Below are positions 32,039-41,648 of a stretch of DNA of 64,000 nt, piece by piece (the first letter of the stretch is position 1; the number at the start of each line of letters is the position of its first letter). The notes under the pieces are model-generated. The model was not told the origin of the DNA. It made no database searches and worked only from the letters and a program-made list of their open reading frames with translations. The DNA is from Pelagomonas calceolata. Its lineage: Eukaryota; Sar; Pelagophyceae; Pelagomonadales; Pelagomonadaceae. Made by a program: the position numbers and the translations under genes. Where the stretch lies: the NCBI GenBank assembly GCA_918797485.1, contig CAKKNE010000006.1, positions 868,001 to 932,000 on the forward strand, written 5' to 3'.

Positions 32039-35000
32039 CTAGTAGTAGGTCGACTTCTCGATCCAGCCGGCCTGGCGCTTGATCGCGCCCGTGACCGCGT
32101 CGACGACCTCGGGCGACGTCGCCCGCATCATGTACTTGCGCGTCTCGTCGTACCTGCGTTTTCGTGTGGTTGAGGTCTCCTCTCGTCCCTGCTCTCGCGC
32201 CCGGCGGCGTCGCCGCGTCGGCGTTGTCCTCTCGTCCCTCGACGCGGCGTGCTCCCGCCCCGGCGCCGTCGAGGCGAAAGAGAATAAGTAAAACGCCGCG
32301 GCGTACATGAAGATCATCATGGACCAGGGCACGCCCGGCATCCAGTGCGTGAACCTTATGGGTTGCGTGCCGAGCACCTGTGTGGAAATCAACCAGTGTG
32401 TCGGATGCCAAGTCATTGCTCGGCGATGGCGCGGCCGTCCTGGTCGAGCAATAAAGAACCGGCATCGCCACGCCATCGAGCAGGTATCATGAAGATGGCG
32501 TGGAGGACGACGCGACGCTTCAGCACGAACGCGCCGTAAAAATTTGATGTCCACCCCGCCGAGCACGCTAAAAATACCGCCGTAGCACAGCCAGGCGGCC
32601 AATAACGTCTCGAAGAAGAGCCCGAAGTTCAGGACCGAGTTCCGCAGGCCCTGCTGCTTGATCGACAGCCAGCGCGTCTTGCAGATCAACAGGTCCGCCC
32701 ACTGCACGACCACAATACTGACCCAATACGCGGCCTGAGAATGCATCAAAGCGTTCTTCTGGACCATGCGCGAGGCCACGTTCTGGCACTGCTTGATCGT
32801 GCGGTCCTCGGCCTTGGGGTGGGCCGCGATGTCGGCCGCGATCTCCGCCGGGGACGCGGACTCGCAGTCGGGTCTGCAAGAGGGAACGCCGTCCGTGGGC
32901 TTGCAGTAGAAGAGGTTGGCCGTCACGTCGTCCAGGTCCGCGCAGCCGGCGCCGCCCTTCGCGTCGCCGTTCGCGTCGTAGCCGCCGTTGCAGAAGACGG
33001 CGTCCTTGTACCACGTCCGGTACTTCGTCTCGCCCGCACAGGTCGTCGGCAGGTCGACGTGTTCCATCTTGACGCCCTTGTAGAGCTGGTCCATCTTGGG
33101 CAGCTTCACCAGGTCCGAGTCCGTCTCCTTGCCCTGGAGATTGCCGTCGTTGCCCAGACAAACGCTCCAGACGCCCGGCGGCTGGCCGAGGAAACTGAAG
33201 GTTGCCGCCTTCTTGTTGTTCTTGTATCCCAATACGCCGGCCTTGGCGCCCTTGGCCAGTTTGAATTCGCTCCGCGTGATGTCCCAGGCGAGCCACTTGC
33301 TGTCCCAGAACTCCGACATGCGGCCGCGCCAGGGCACATATTCAAAATACTTCTGGGACTGCAGGGCGTAGATCGACTCGACCGTCGGCAGGGGCTGGCC
33401 GTCCGTCCTCCGCTTGTAGGTGTCCGCGTCGCGGTAGTCGAAGCCGCCGCTCCACGTCTGACCGGCCTTCGGGGCCGCGCGCCGGCCGTTAAAGTTCTTC
33501 GCCGCGAAGGAGCAGGACTCCAGATAGCCCGCGTCGCCTCGATCCCACAACGGGTACTGCCTTCTCGGGCCGACCTCCGACGGGTCCCTTCTCAATCCAG
33601 CTCCGACGCTGACGGAGCCGGCCCACGGGTCCTTGTCGCCCGCGATGACCTGGCCCTCGTCCACCTGACCGAGGGCGTTCACGTACTGGCCGCCCTTGAA
33701 CTTGCAGTACATGACCTGGTCGGCGAAAAACCCTAGCTTGCCCGTCGGCGCCGTCGCGCCCGGGTTGCCCACCAAGACCACCGGAGGAAATCCATAGTCG
33801 TTCAGGACGAGCATCCACGCGTAAAAACCGGCCAGGGCCTGCATGACGCCTATTTGTAGATAGGCGAGGCACATGAGTTTCCCGGTCACGAGGTGGTCCG
33901 TGGCCTGCGTGAAAGTTCAAGTTATACTTCAATTCGGGGTCTCTCGTGGTCGGAGCGAGGTGCGGCTCTCTGGATACGGTCGATTGTATCGAAGGGGCGT
34001 CGTGTCCGAGTTTGGGCCGAAACCAGGGCCGCGGTGCCGAGATCGCGAGACGCGACCGCTCGCACGCGGCGAGAAGCGAGGATCGCGTCGATGGCGTCGA
34101 ACGACGCTCCCAGACGCCGTCGACGCGAAGATAACCTGACTCACTCGTCGATTTCCACACCGATAGCATGCGGCGTTGCGCGGCGGCCGCTTCATGATGT
34201 CCGCTTCCGCATCTTCATACGCCATGGAGATGGCCGGGACCATGTCCGTCCCCAAGTCGATCGCCAGGATCAGCACGGTGGAGAGGGGCATCGGCGTGAG
34301 GAAGACGATCCAACAGAGAAACGGCGAGATCTCGGGGATATTTGAGGTTAATGTATAACAGATGGACTTCTTGAGGTTGTCGAAGATCAAACGCCCTTCC
34401 TCGACGCCGGCCACAATACTCGCGAAGTTGTCGTCGAGGAGGATCATGTCCGCCTGCGTGTGGCGGCGGTTTCGCGTGTTGCCGCGGTGTTTGGGCACTC
34501 TCGCGGCGTCGACGCGACTCGTGTCCGTCAGACGAGGTGGTGGGTGGTTTTATTTCCGATTTCGAGTTGATTCGGACCGACATCGTGACTCCGGCTCGAC
34601 ACGGTCCGAAATGGCTCAGATTCGAAAAATAAACCACCAACGACCTCGTCTGATGGATACGAGTCGCGTCGATGGCGTGAAGGCGCCTCTACACAATGGG
34701 ACGCCGAGATACGCACGGCGTTCTTCGTGACCGGCGTGCCCGCGATGCCCATCGCGACGCCGATGTCCGCCTTCTTGAGCGCCGGCGAGTCGTTCACCCC
34801 GTCGCCCGTGACGGCGACGACGTGGCCGACGCGCTGGCAGTTGCCCACGATGACGAGCTTTTGTTGGGGGCTCGTACGAGCAAACACGATCTGCGGGTGC
34901 GCGAGGATCGCGTCCCACTTCGCGACGGGGTCGTCATCACTAATCTCCCAGCCCGGCACGACGATGGCTTGCGCGAGGGCCGGGTCCTGGTAGCCGACGT

Positions 35001-38000
35001 CGCCGGGCTGGAGGCCTGCGTCGTACAGATGCGTTGACTCTCGTGTGATGATCACGACGGCGTCGAGGCGGCGCGGCATCGCGTCGACGCCGTCGCGGCG
35101 ACCGCGTACTCTCTGACACGCCGCACGGCCCTGACGCGGTCCGAATCGGCTCGAAATCGAAAAACAAACGACCCACGTCCACCACTCCCGGAGACGAGTC
35201 GCGTCGATGGCGTGAAGGCGCCTCTACACTTCAAAACGCGGAGAGCGGACCTTCGGCCGCGTTCATCTCCTCGATCTTCCGCGCCGTCGGACTCCAGAGG
35301 ATGCCCACTTTGTACGCGATGGCCTCGGCGGTGCCCGGGTGGTCGCCGGTGACCATGATGACCTTGATGCCGGCTGTTTTGCACTTCGCGACGGCGCCCG
35401 GCACGGCCTCGCGCGGCGGGTCGACGAGGGCCATGAGTCCCAGGAAGATCAAGCCTTCGCCCGACTTCGGGTGGGGCGGATCTAAGGGCTTGCCCTTGTC
35501 GTCGACCATGCCGGCCTTGTACGACGCGAGGGCCTTGGATTCGCCTGCGTGTGACACATGTCACTTCCATCATTCCTGGAGACGAGTCGCGTCGGGACGC
35601 CGGGATGCGCCGAGCGGGAAGTTCGCCGTGCTCTTGCCCAAATCTCTCCCGTCGGACCAAGGGTAGGCCTTGCCGTAGGCCTTGATCGGTAAGGTTTTCG
35701 TGCAGAAGCCTAGCACGCGTAAGCCGTTGTTGCCCATGGCCATCTGGGCCTTCTCGACCTCACTGCGCAGTTCTTGAGTGAACTCCACAACGCGACCGTC
35801 GCCACACATGTACTGCGTGCACCGATCAATAATACGTTCGGGGGCGCCCTTCATGTAGATCGTCCGGTCCTTGTCGTCATTCTCGGGGTCCGGCGACTCG
35901 CAGTGCACGTGGACCTGCGCGGAGCATCGCGGTCCGATGTGGCATCGCGTCGGCGGCGTCCTGACGACCACGTAGACTCTCGTGGGATCACGGCGATGAC
36001 GTCTCGTGAAGACGCCATCGACGCGTGACACGCCGCGACGGCCCCGACGCGGTCCGAACGGCCTCAAACTCGAAAAAGAAACCACCCACGGCATCGTGAG
36101 ATGGAGACGAGTCTCATGGACATGACGGGACGCCGCGGCCGCGCCTGGTACTTGTTCTTGCTGTTGAAGGGGATGTCGAAGACCTTGCCGAAGTCGCGGC
36201 GCATCTCGTCCACGTCTCTTTTCCCGAAGCAGGCCTGGATCGGGCCGCCCTGGGCGAACTTGATCATGGCGCCCTCCGACGCGTTGCCCCGCGTCTTCCA
36301 GAGGATTTCCGTGATCGTGGAGCCGTCGCCCTGGACCCGGACCTTGGAGAAGGGTAACAGGACTCTTTTGCCCGTCACCTCGTCTTCGAAGTACTTGTCG
36401 AAGTTGCACGTGTTGCACAAGGTACTACACTTGACCAGGGCCTTAAAACCCGCACTTTCAGTATCAAAGGTCGAAATTCCTTTGGTAAATGAGGACCCGG
36501 CGTCCTGGATCTTGGGCGCGCCGTTCGTGTCGTAGACGACTTGCGCGACGGTCATGATGTTCTGGGTGAGCGTGCCCGTCTTGTCGGAGCAGATGCAGGA
36601 CGTGCTGCCGAGCGTCTCGACGCCTGTGTGAAGACGCCATCGCCGCGACCGCGACTCTCTCGCGAGGCGCCTGGGCGCTCCGGCGGCCGCGTCGACGGCG
36701 TCACGGTGACTCTCTGACACGCCGCGGGCCCCGACGTGGTCCGAATCGGCCCAAAATCAACAAAGAAACCACCCACGACGTCGTCTGATGGACACGAGTC
36801 GCCTCGATGGCGTGAAGGCGCCGCAGCACCGCGGAACGGCGAGATACGACGCTGAGCCCGCACCCTCCAAGTTCTTGACCATGACCTTCTTCGTGTACAT
36901 CCTCTTCGCTGTGAGAGTGAGACAGACGGTCACCGTCGCCAGCAGCCCCTCGGGCACCTGCGTGGCACGACGCCGTCACGACACGACCGCGACTCTCTCA
37001 CGAGGTGCGTGGGCGCTCTGGCGACCGCATCGACGACGTCGAGGCGGTGCGGCATCGCCTCGACGCCATCGCCGCGACCGCGCACTCTCTCTCTGCCACG
37101 CCGCGACGACGGCCCCGACGCGGTCCGAAATGGCTCGAAATCCAAAAAGAAACCACCCACGTCGTCGTGAGATGGCCACGCGTCGCGTCGATGGCGTGAA
37201 GGCGTCTCTACACGACGGGACGCCGAGATACGCACGTTGGCCACGATGATCCCAATCATAAAAACCAATGAAGTAACGGCGTCTTGGCCCATGCCGAGCG
37301 CCGCGGCAAAGAAACTAATACCAAGGGCAAACGCGATCGCGGAGATGATCTGGATGAAGTGGTGGATCTCCTTATTTATTGGCGTCTGCTCGGCTTCCGT
37401 GGAGAGGGCGAGCTGCGCGATCTTGCCGATGACCTGTGCGGAGACTCTCGTGTGATGATGACGGTCCGAATTCACTCAAAATCAAAAAAGAGACCACCCA
37501 CAACATGATACGAGTCCCACCAACAAAGTGAAGGCACCTTTACCAGTCAAGACGCGGCGAGCGCACGGTGTTGTCCGCGATCTTGACGACGACGCCGACG
37601 CAGGAGCCTTCCGGCACTTGCGTGCCGAAGAAGCACAAGTTCGCCGTTTCCAACGGGTCCGCGTTCGTGCATTCCGGCTTGCGCTTGATCGGATCCGATT
37701 CTCCAGTTAACGAAGAATTGTCGACGCACATGTTCGGCGAGCATTCTAATACTCTTATATCAGCCGGGACTAAGTCTCCTTGTTCTAACTTGACGATGTC
37801 ACCAATGGTAATCAAAGCCGCGTCCACAAAGCTGACTTCCCCGCCCCGCACGACGGTCACGCGCGGCGGCCGCATGGACTTGAACTCGTTCATCATGTTG
37901 TCGGACTTGGCGTTTTGTAAATAGGAAAACACTCCGGTCACCGTGACGACGCAGAACAACACGACCCCAAGGTAGAGGTTGTCGGCCTGCGGCAGCATGC

Positions 38001-38319
38001 CGTAACTCACGAAGCAGGCCACGCCGGCCGCCCACAATAATAAGTTGAACTCGCCCGTCATCTCGTCCATGAACTTGACCCACTCCGGCGTTTTTGGTGG
38101 GGGGGTGAGCTCGTTCGTGCCGAACTCGGCCAAGTTCGCGGCCGCTTGCTCCGGCGTCAGGCCCCTCTCTTGACTGGTCTTGTAGCCCTTCAGCAGGTCC
38201 TCGAGCTCGACCTGGTGTTCCGTCATGGTGACGTTCTGTCGGAGCTTTTTAGCTTGTTCTTCTTTCGCGGCGCCGCTGGCGGAGCAGCCCTTCTGGTAGA
38301 GCTTCTCGAACCAGCCCAT
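32039..38319 (-). CDS. Na,K-type (class IIC) P-type ATPase alpha chain with giant M7-M8 loop, at least ten exons
   Basis: Exons on the minus strand: 38319-37567, 37433-37236, 36957-36864, 36623-36145, 35914-35611, 35544-35251, 35015-34717, 34453-34172, 33904-32567 and 32377-32039, giving about 1459 aa. A further in-frame intron near 32265-32155 is likely, since [10 protein letters not shown] should follow the last helix closely. Motifs: [28 protein letters not shown] (M4), [11 protein letters not shown] with the phosphorylated Asp, [34 protein letters not shown] (M5), DLGTDMVPA (M6), [11 protein letters not shown] (M8), C-terminal EKSTYY. Residues binding Na+ and K+ in animal Na,K-ATPase are conserved here (M4 Glu, M5 Ser-Asn and Glu, M6 Asp pair, M8 Asp). 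The M7-M8 loop is about 350 residues with ten Cys, against about 40 in animals. Plasma-membrane Na+/K+ exchange is inferred. Confidence 0.93.
32378..32566 (-). mobile_element. Introner (TIR family), ATPase intron 9
   Basis: GT-AG, 189 nt on the minus strand. GTGCTCGG flanks both sides. The left end is worn (CGGGGTGGACATC) and the right end is intact (GATTTCCACACAG). Confidence 0.9.
33905..34171 (-). mobile_element. Worn introner (TIR family), ATPase intron 8, GC-AG
   Basis: 267 nt. It starts GCATGCTATCGG, followed by TGTGGAAATCGACGAG (the left end), and ends ACTTTCACGCAG. Protein alignment to Na,K-ATPases (PRN-xx-TD) fixes the GC donor; a GT choice would break the frame. The duplication is no longer clear. 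Confidence 0.75.
34454..34716 (-). mobile_element. Family-2 introner, ATPase intron 7, with long inverted repeat
   Basis: 263 nt, GT-AG. It opens GTGCGTATCTCGGCGTCCC and ends CCACACGCAG. Two arms of about 70 nt (34508-34578 and 34601-34676) are inverted copies of each other, around 80% alike by eye, each ending at the TCGCGTCGA core. Either a foldback element or two copies inserted head to head. Confidence 0.8.
35016..35250 (-). mobile_element. Family-2 introner, ATPase intron 6
   Basis: 235 nt, GT-AG. GTGTAGAGGCGCCTTCACGC and CATCGACGCGACTC lie near the 5' end. Ends TGTACGACGCAG. The donor is fixed by frame (GAA G|GTCCGC). Confidence 0.75.
35545..35610 (-). mobile_element. Truncated family-2 introner, ATPase intron 5, GC-AG
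   Basis: 66 nt. It opens GCGCATCCCGGCGTCCCGAC and ends TGTCACACGCAG; the next exon starts GCGAATCC, a 7-of-8 match to the first octamer, the only family-2 copy with a hint of duplication. Confidence 0.75.
35915..36144 (-). mobile_element. Family-2 introner, ATPase intron 4, GC-AG
   Basis: 230 nt. It opens GCGCGGCCGCGGCGTCCCG and ends CTCCGCGCAG. It contains the GTGGGTGGTTTCTTTTTCG block and the core. The GC donor is set by the KYQ|VHV junction. Confidence 0.78.
36624..36863 (-). mobile_element. Family-2 introner, ATPase intron 3
   Basis: 240 nt, GT-AG. GTCGTATCTCGCCGTTCCG starts 13 nt in; GTGGGTGGTTTCTTTGTTG follows; ends GTCTTCACACAG. Confidence 0.8.
36958..37235 (-). mobile_element. Family-2 introner, ATPase intron 2
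   Basis: 278 nt, GT-AG. The clearest copy: GTGCGTATCTCGGCGTCCC, CTTCACGCCATCGACGCGAC, GTGGGTGGTTTCTTTTTGG, CCATTTCGGACCGCG, ending GTGCCACGCAG. The VAN|VPEG junction is exact against Na,K-ATPases. Confidence 0.85.
37434..37566 (-). mobile_element. Shorter family-2 introner, ATPase intron 1
   Basis: 133 nt, GT-AG. It begins GTGCGCTCGCCGCGTC, keeps GTGGGTGGTCTCTTTTTTG and ATTCGGACCG, lacks the middle, and ends GTCTCCGCACAG. Confidence 0.78.
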
Positions 38320-39137
38320 GGTGGCCTGCGCGGGGGGCGGGTCGCGGCGGCGGCGTGGGGGGGCGCTTGGCGGAGGCGTTGCGGCCGCGGCGGGGCGCGC
38401 GGCGCGCGCGGGGCGGCGCCGGGCGCGGGCGCCGGCGGCGCGGGGTCGGGCGTGCCGGGCAGCGCACGGGCGGTGCGCGCGCCGCCGGCGCGCCGCCGCG
38501 CGCGGGCGCCGCTTGGGGCTTGGTGAGGAAGGCTTTTGCGCCACGCCGCGGCGAGGCCGGGCAGCCCCGCGCTCGGCTTGGTGGATCGTGGACGCTGGGA
38601 AGGGTACGGTGTCGGTCGCGGGCAGCCCCCTTCGCAACCTGGCGCTCTACTTCCTCTGAGCGCAATGGCGGAGACGGCGAGAGGCCGGGGCTAGTGTGAT
38701 GCCCTCCTCGATCTCCGAGTTGACGCGGCTATTCTAGGCGTCCGGCGACAGTTCGGGCCGGCGCGCGAGCCTTCTATACGCGTGGGGTGCGTTTTTGTTG
38801 CCATTGTGTGGTGCACATTCGCGCGCGCTAAGAGTGGGCATTTGCTCCCCAAGCCGGCGTAAGGGTGGGTCGCCGCGCTTAGTAACCCTGTCATGCGTGC
38901 GTACACGCCCGGGAAACTTAGTTGAATTCAAAGGAATACGTGCGGGATTAAGGAAAACATAATCCGACTGCCGATACTCTGGCAGTCCGTGCGCGGCGCC
39001 AGTGCACTGCTGTTGCACGCAACTCCCGCAGAACACTCTGAGCGACCCGTTCCTTGCTGCCCGCTCCCAAAAACCCCGGCGGAATTGCGTGTTTTTGCTG
39101 CCAAGCCCCCACTTCAAATTTTGTCTCAAGGAGCAGC
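38320..39137. other. Divergent region between ATPase and heat-shock-factor genes
   Basis: No gene seen; the frames on both strands are Arg/Ala-rich. It contains a half-site of the promoter palindrome (GCTAGTGTGATGCC at 38690) without a right half. Confidence 0.5.
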
Positions 39138-40094
39138 ATGGCAACCGTGCTGCCTAGCTTCGACAACCACCCGCTGCTCGCCGATGCCGAGCTCGATTGC
39201 CTCCTGGACGACGACTGGGCCGCCGCGGAGCTGCAGTCGGCGGACCTGCAGCCCCTCGCCGCGCCTCCGCCGGAGGCTGCCCCGGAGCCGGCGCCACCGA
39301 CGCCGGTCGCCAAGGCGGGCTCCGCGGTGCTCATCGAGCCGCCGGCCGAGGTCGCGGGCTTCGTGCGCACGCTCTTCACGCTGCTGCGCGTCTGCGACCC
39401 CGTCGTCATCGGCTGGTCCCGCGACGGCAAGGTCTTGTTGGTGCGCGACCCGGCGCGCTTCGCCGCCGAGGTCTGCCCGAAGTTCTTCCGGCACAAGAAC
39501 TTCAACAGCTTCACGCGATTGCTGAACATGTACCAGTTCCACAAGCGGCCGCACGAGAAGGAGCTGGTGGGCAACGGCGTCGCCTTCGCCCACGAGTCCT
39601 TCATGAGAGGGCGGGAAGACCTCCTGGCCAAAATTAAGAGGCGGCGCGCGCCGAAGAAGGCTCCGGCCGAGAAGAAGAAGCGCAAGGCGTCAACCACAAA
39701 ACCCGAGGACGCGCCGGCCTGGATGCGCCGCGTCGTCGACCTGGAGTCGGAGCAGAAACGATTGAAAGCTGAGAACGAGCGCCTGCGCCGGAACGAGGCC
39801 GAGGTCCGCGCGCTCCGCGACCAGGTCGCGCAGCAGCGCGCCTACATCGGCCAGCTGAGCGCCACATTGGGAGGCGGCGTCCCGAACGCGGCGGCGCTGA
39901 ACGGGTTGGCCGCGGCGCTGATGGCGGCGCCGGGCTGGGCCCTGGGCGCCGCGCCGCCGCCACCACCGGCGGGCGACGAGCCGCTGGACCGCGGCGCCCG
40001 CATGATCCGCGAGCTCCTCGAGGCGTCGGGCCTCTCGGCCGCGGACGTCGGCGCGCTCGCGCCGGTGCCGCCGGCCGCGCCGGAGGAAGCGTAG
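39138..40094 (+). CDS. Heat-shock transcription factor (HSF-type DNA-binding domain)
   Basis: 318 aa, one exon. The HSF winged helix lies at residues about 75-140: AGFVRTLFTLLRVCDPVVIG, WSRDGKVLLVRDPARFA, CPKFFRHKNFNSFTRLLNMY with the recognition helix, and QFHKRP. A basic patch follows (KIKRRRAPKKAPAEKKKRK), a likely nuclear signal, then a heptad coiled coil (LESEQKRLKAENERLRRNEA) for oligomers, and a Pro/Ala-rich acidic C-terminus. The acidic Asp/Leu N-terminus could activate. HSFs of stramenopile algae form large expanded families, so heat shock need not be its signal. Confidence 0.92.
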   Translation: MATVLPSFDNHPLLADAELDCLLDDDWAAAELQSADLQPLAAPPPEAAPEPAPPTPVAKAGSAVLIEPPAEVAGFVRTLFTLLRVCDPVVIGWSRDGKVLLVRDPARFAAEVCPKFFRHKNFNSFTRLLNMYQFHKRPHEKELVGNGVAFAHESFMRGREDLLAKIKRRRAPKKAPAEKKKRKASTTKPEDAPAWMRRVVDLESEQKRLKAENERLRRNEAEVRALRDQVAQQRAYIGQLSATLGGGVPNAAALNGLAAALMAAPGWALGAAPPPPPAGDEPLDRGARMIRELLEASGLSAADVGALAPVPPAAPEEA

Positions 40095-40176
40095 CCCCCT
40101 TCTCGCCTCGTAAGATCTACTTTTTTGGATATTACTACGAGGGCCTCGACGCGGCCACGTGCCCTAAAACCCCGGG

Positions 40177-41238
40177 TCAGAAGGGTGCCTGGCCATTCGA
40201 GCCGAGCCGGGCGAGAAAGTCGAGCTGCCTTTGGCGGGATGCAGCGGCCTGTTGTACACCCTCGCGTTGCATCTCGTCCATGAGTTCGTGGAACTGCGCG
40301 TTGCGTTGCATCGCATCTTGCAGGATTCTGCGTTGCGTTGCCATCGCATCTTCATACCAGTCGGGGACGTGGCCCTGCGTAGTGGCCGGCGCGGCGAGGC
40401 TTTGGTGGGGGTTAGACATCCTGTCCAGGTCTCGGCGCCACTGCTCTCTTTCCCTCATTCTCTGGAGCAGATCTTGCCGGAATCTCCCTTGCGTTGCCCG
40501 CATTTGATCAAGCCAGTCGGGGACGTGGCCCTGCGTAGGGGCCGGGGCGGCGAGGCTTTGGTAGGGATCAGATAACGGTTGGTGTGGGACGTGGTCCTGA
40601 GTAGTAGCCCTAAGTGCGATCTCCGAGGCTTCATCTTCGACGAAGTCGCTCCACATCAGCACCTTGTCGCAGCCGAAGACGGCGCACTTTTTTCCACCAG
40701 GAACCTTGAAGTAGGCCCGGACCGAGGCCGCGGAGTAGACGTGGCCGCACGGCCGCGCCTTCATCGGCTGCACTAGTAAACCGGTGGAGATGGGGCACGT
40801 CAAGGCCGCCTCGCTCGTGTCGTGCGTATCATCTACGACGACGTCCTCGTCCTCGCCTGGCGCGGCGGCCGGTGACGGAGAGCGGCTGCGGCTGCGGGAG
40901 CGACTCACGGAGCGGGAGCGGGAGCGCCCAGTGCGCGGTTCGTCGTCGTCGCCGAGATAGCGAGCTCGCTGCGCGCGGCCGCGATCGACCGTCCCGCTCC
41001 TGGCAAGACTGCTCGTAATCGGCGCCGCGCCGAAGGGGGACGACGCGGGCGCCAGCTTACCCCAGGGCGCGGGGTTCAAAGGGGCTGCGGGCGCCGCCAA
41101 CCAGAGCGAGGGCTTGTCGAGCGACTCGCGCGCGGCCGACGGCGAGCGGCTCCGGCTCCGGCTGCGGCTGATGGAGCGAGAGCGGCCGCGTGAGGGCCCG
41201 TTGCGGACGTTCACGACGTTGGGCTGCTTCTGGTCCAT
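40177..41238 (-). CDS. SR-rich protein with NSE2-type SP-RING domain
   Basis: 353 aa from the ATG of MDQKQPNVVNVRNG; the frame is open upstream without an ATG. Two Arg-Ser tracts (RGRSRSISRSRSRSRSPS near residue 20, RSRSRSVSRSRSRSRSPSP near 110) resemble splicing-factor RS domains. An SP-RING follows at about 146-200: LTCPISTGLLVQPMKARPCG, CGHVYSAASVRAYF, KKCAVFGCDKVLMWSDFVED. That spacing is of NSE2/MMS21 SUMO ligases. The C-terminus has two repeats of about 45 residues, each QSLAAPA(P/T)TQGHVPDW plus a helix. A SUMO ligase acting on RNA-processing or chromatin proteins is a guess; the NSE2 helical N-terminus is absent. Confidence 0.75.
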   Translation of the reverse strand: MDQKQPNVVNVRNGPSRGRSRSISRSRSRSRSPSAARESLDKPSLWLAAPAAPLNPAPWGKLAPASSPFGAAPITSSLARSGTVDRGRAQRARYLGDDDEPRTGRSRSRSVSRSRSRSRSPSPAAAPGEDEDVVVDDTHDTSEAALTCPISTGLLVQPMKARPCGHVYSAASVRAYFKVPGGKKCAVFGCDKVLMWSDFVEDEASEIALRATTQDHVPHQPLSDPYQSLAAPAPTQGHVPDWLDQMRATQGRFRQDLLQRMREREQWRRDLDRMSNPHQSLAAPATTQGHVPDWYEDAMATQRRILQDAMQRNAQFHELMDEMQREGVQQAAASRQRQLDFLARLGSNGQAPF

Positions 41239-41648
41239 GTTGGCGACGGGCGAGTGGCCTCGGCGCGTCACGGTGCTTTTGTGGAGCCCCAGCCGCGATT
41301 GCCGGGCGGCAAGAAGGCACAGCCAGAGAGGGCAGCCCGTGAGTTTGCGACCCGCAGAGCCCGGTGGGCGGGTGGAGGAGCTCTGTGCCCCCAAGCCATG
41401 CCTTGAGACCGCTTCTACAGGCTTCTACGCTCGGCTTGAAAAAACCCGTTCCAGCCCGCCGCGGTTTTTGCGCGCGGCTAAAAGCGGTCTGTGTGCGCTC
41501 TACCGATAGCGCCCCAGCGCGCCGCAAGGTCTGAGACACCGCGCTGATATCACTGAGTGGCTCAGTCGCAGCTCAGCTATCAGCGCGCGCGGATTAACTC
41601 AGTACCGGCTCCAACAGTCACAGCAAAAAGAAGCAACGCCGCGCAACC
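41239..41648. other. Divergent region between SP-RING and condensin genes
   Basis: Contains two near-inverted blocks (GCGCTGATATCACTGAG and CTCAGTCGCAGCTCAGC) at about 41541-41577 and no copy of the promoter palindrome. No coding feature. Confidence 0.4.

Noticed and set aside
32155-32270. Definite intron 10 in the ATPase gene
   Set aside because: The stretch is in frame and could be spliced (GC donor in ACGGC, acceptor AAACGCAG), but several borders are possible, so it is only mentioned as likely.
32741-33736. A 331-codon plus-strand frame opposite the ATPase loop
   Set aside because: Shadow of the minus-strand coding sequence, which continues conserved ATPase segments on both sides.
38690-38703. 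Promoter palindrome upstream of the ATPase/HSF pair
   Set aside because: Only the left half (GCTAGTGTGATGCC) is present and no GCTAGC follows, so it was not counted.
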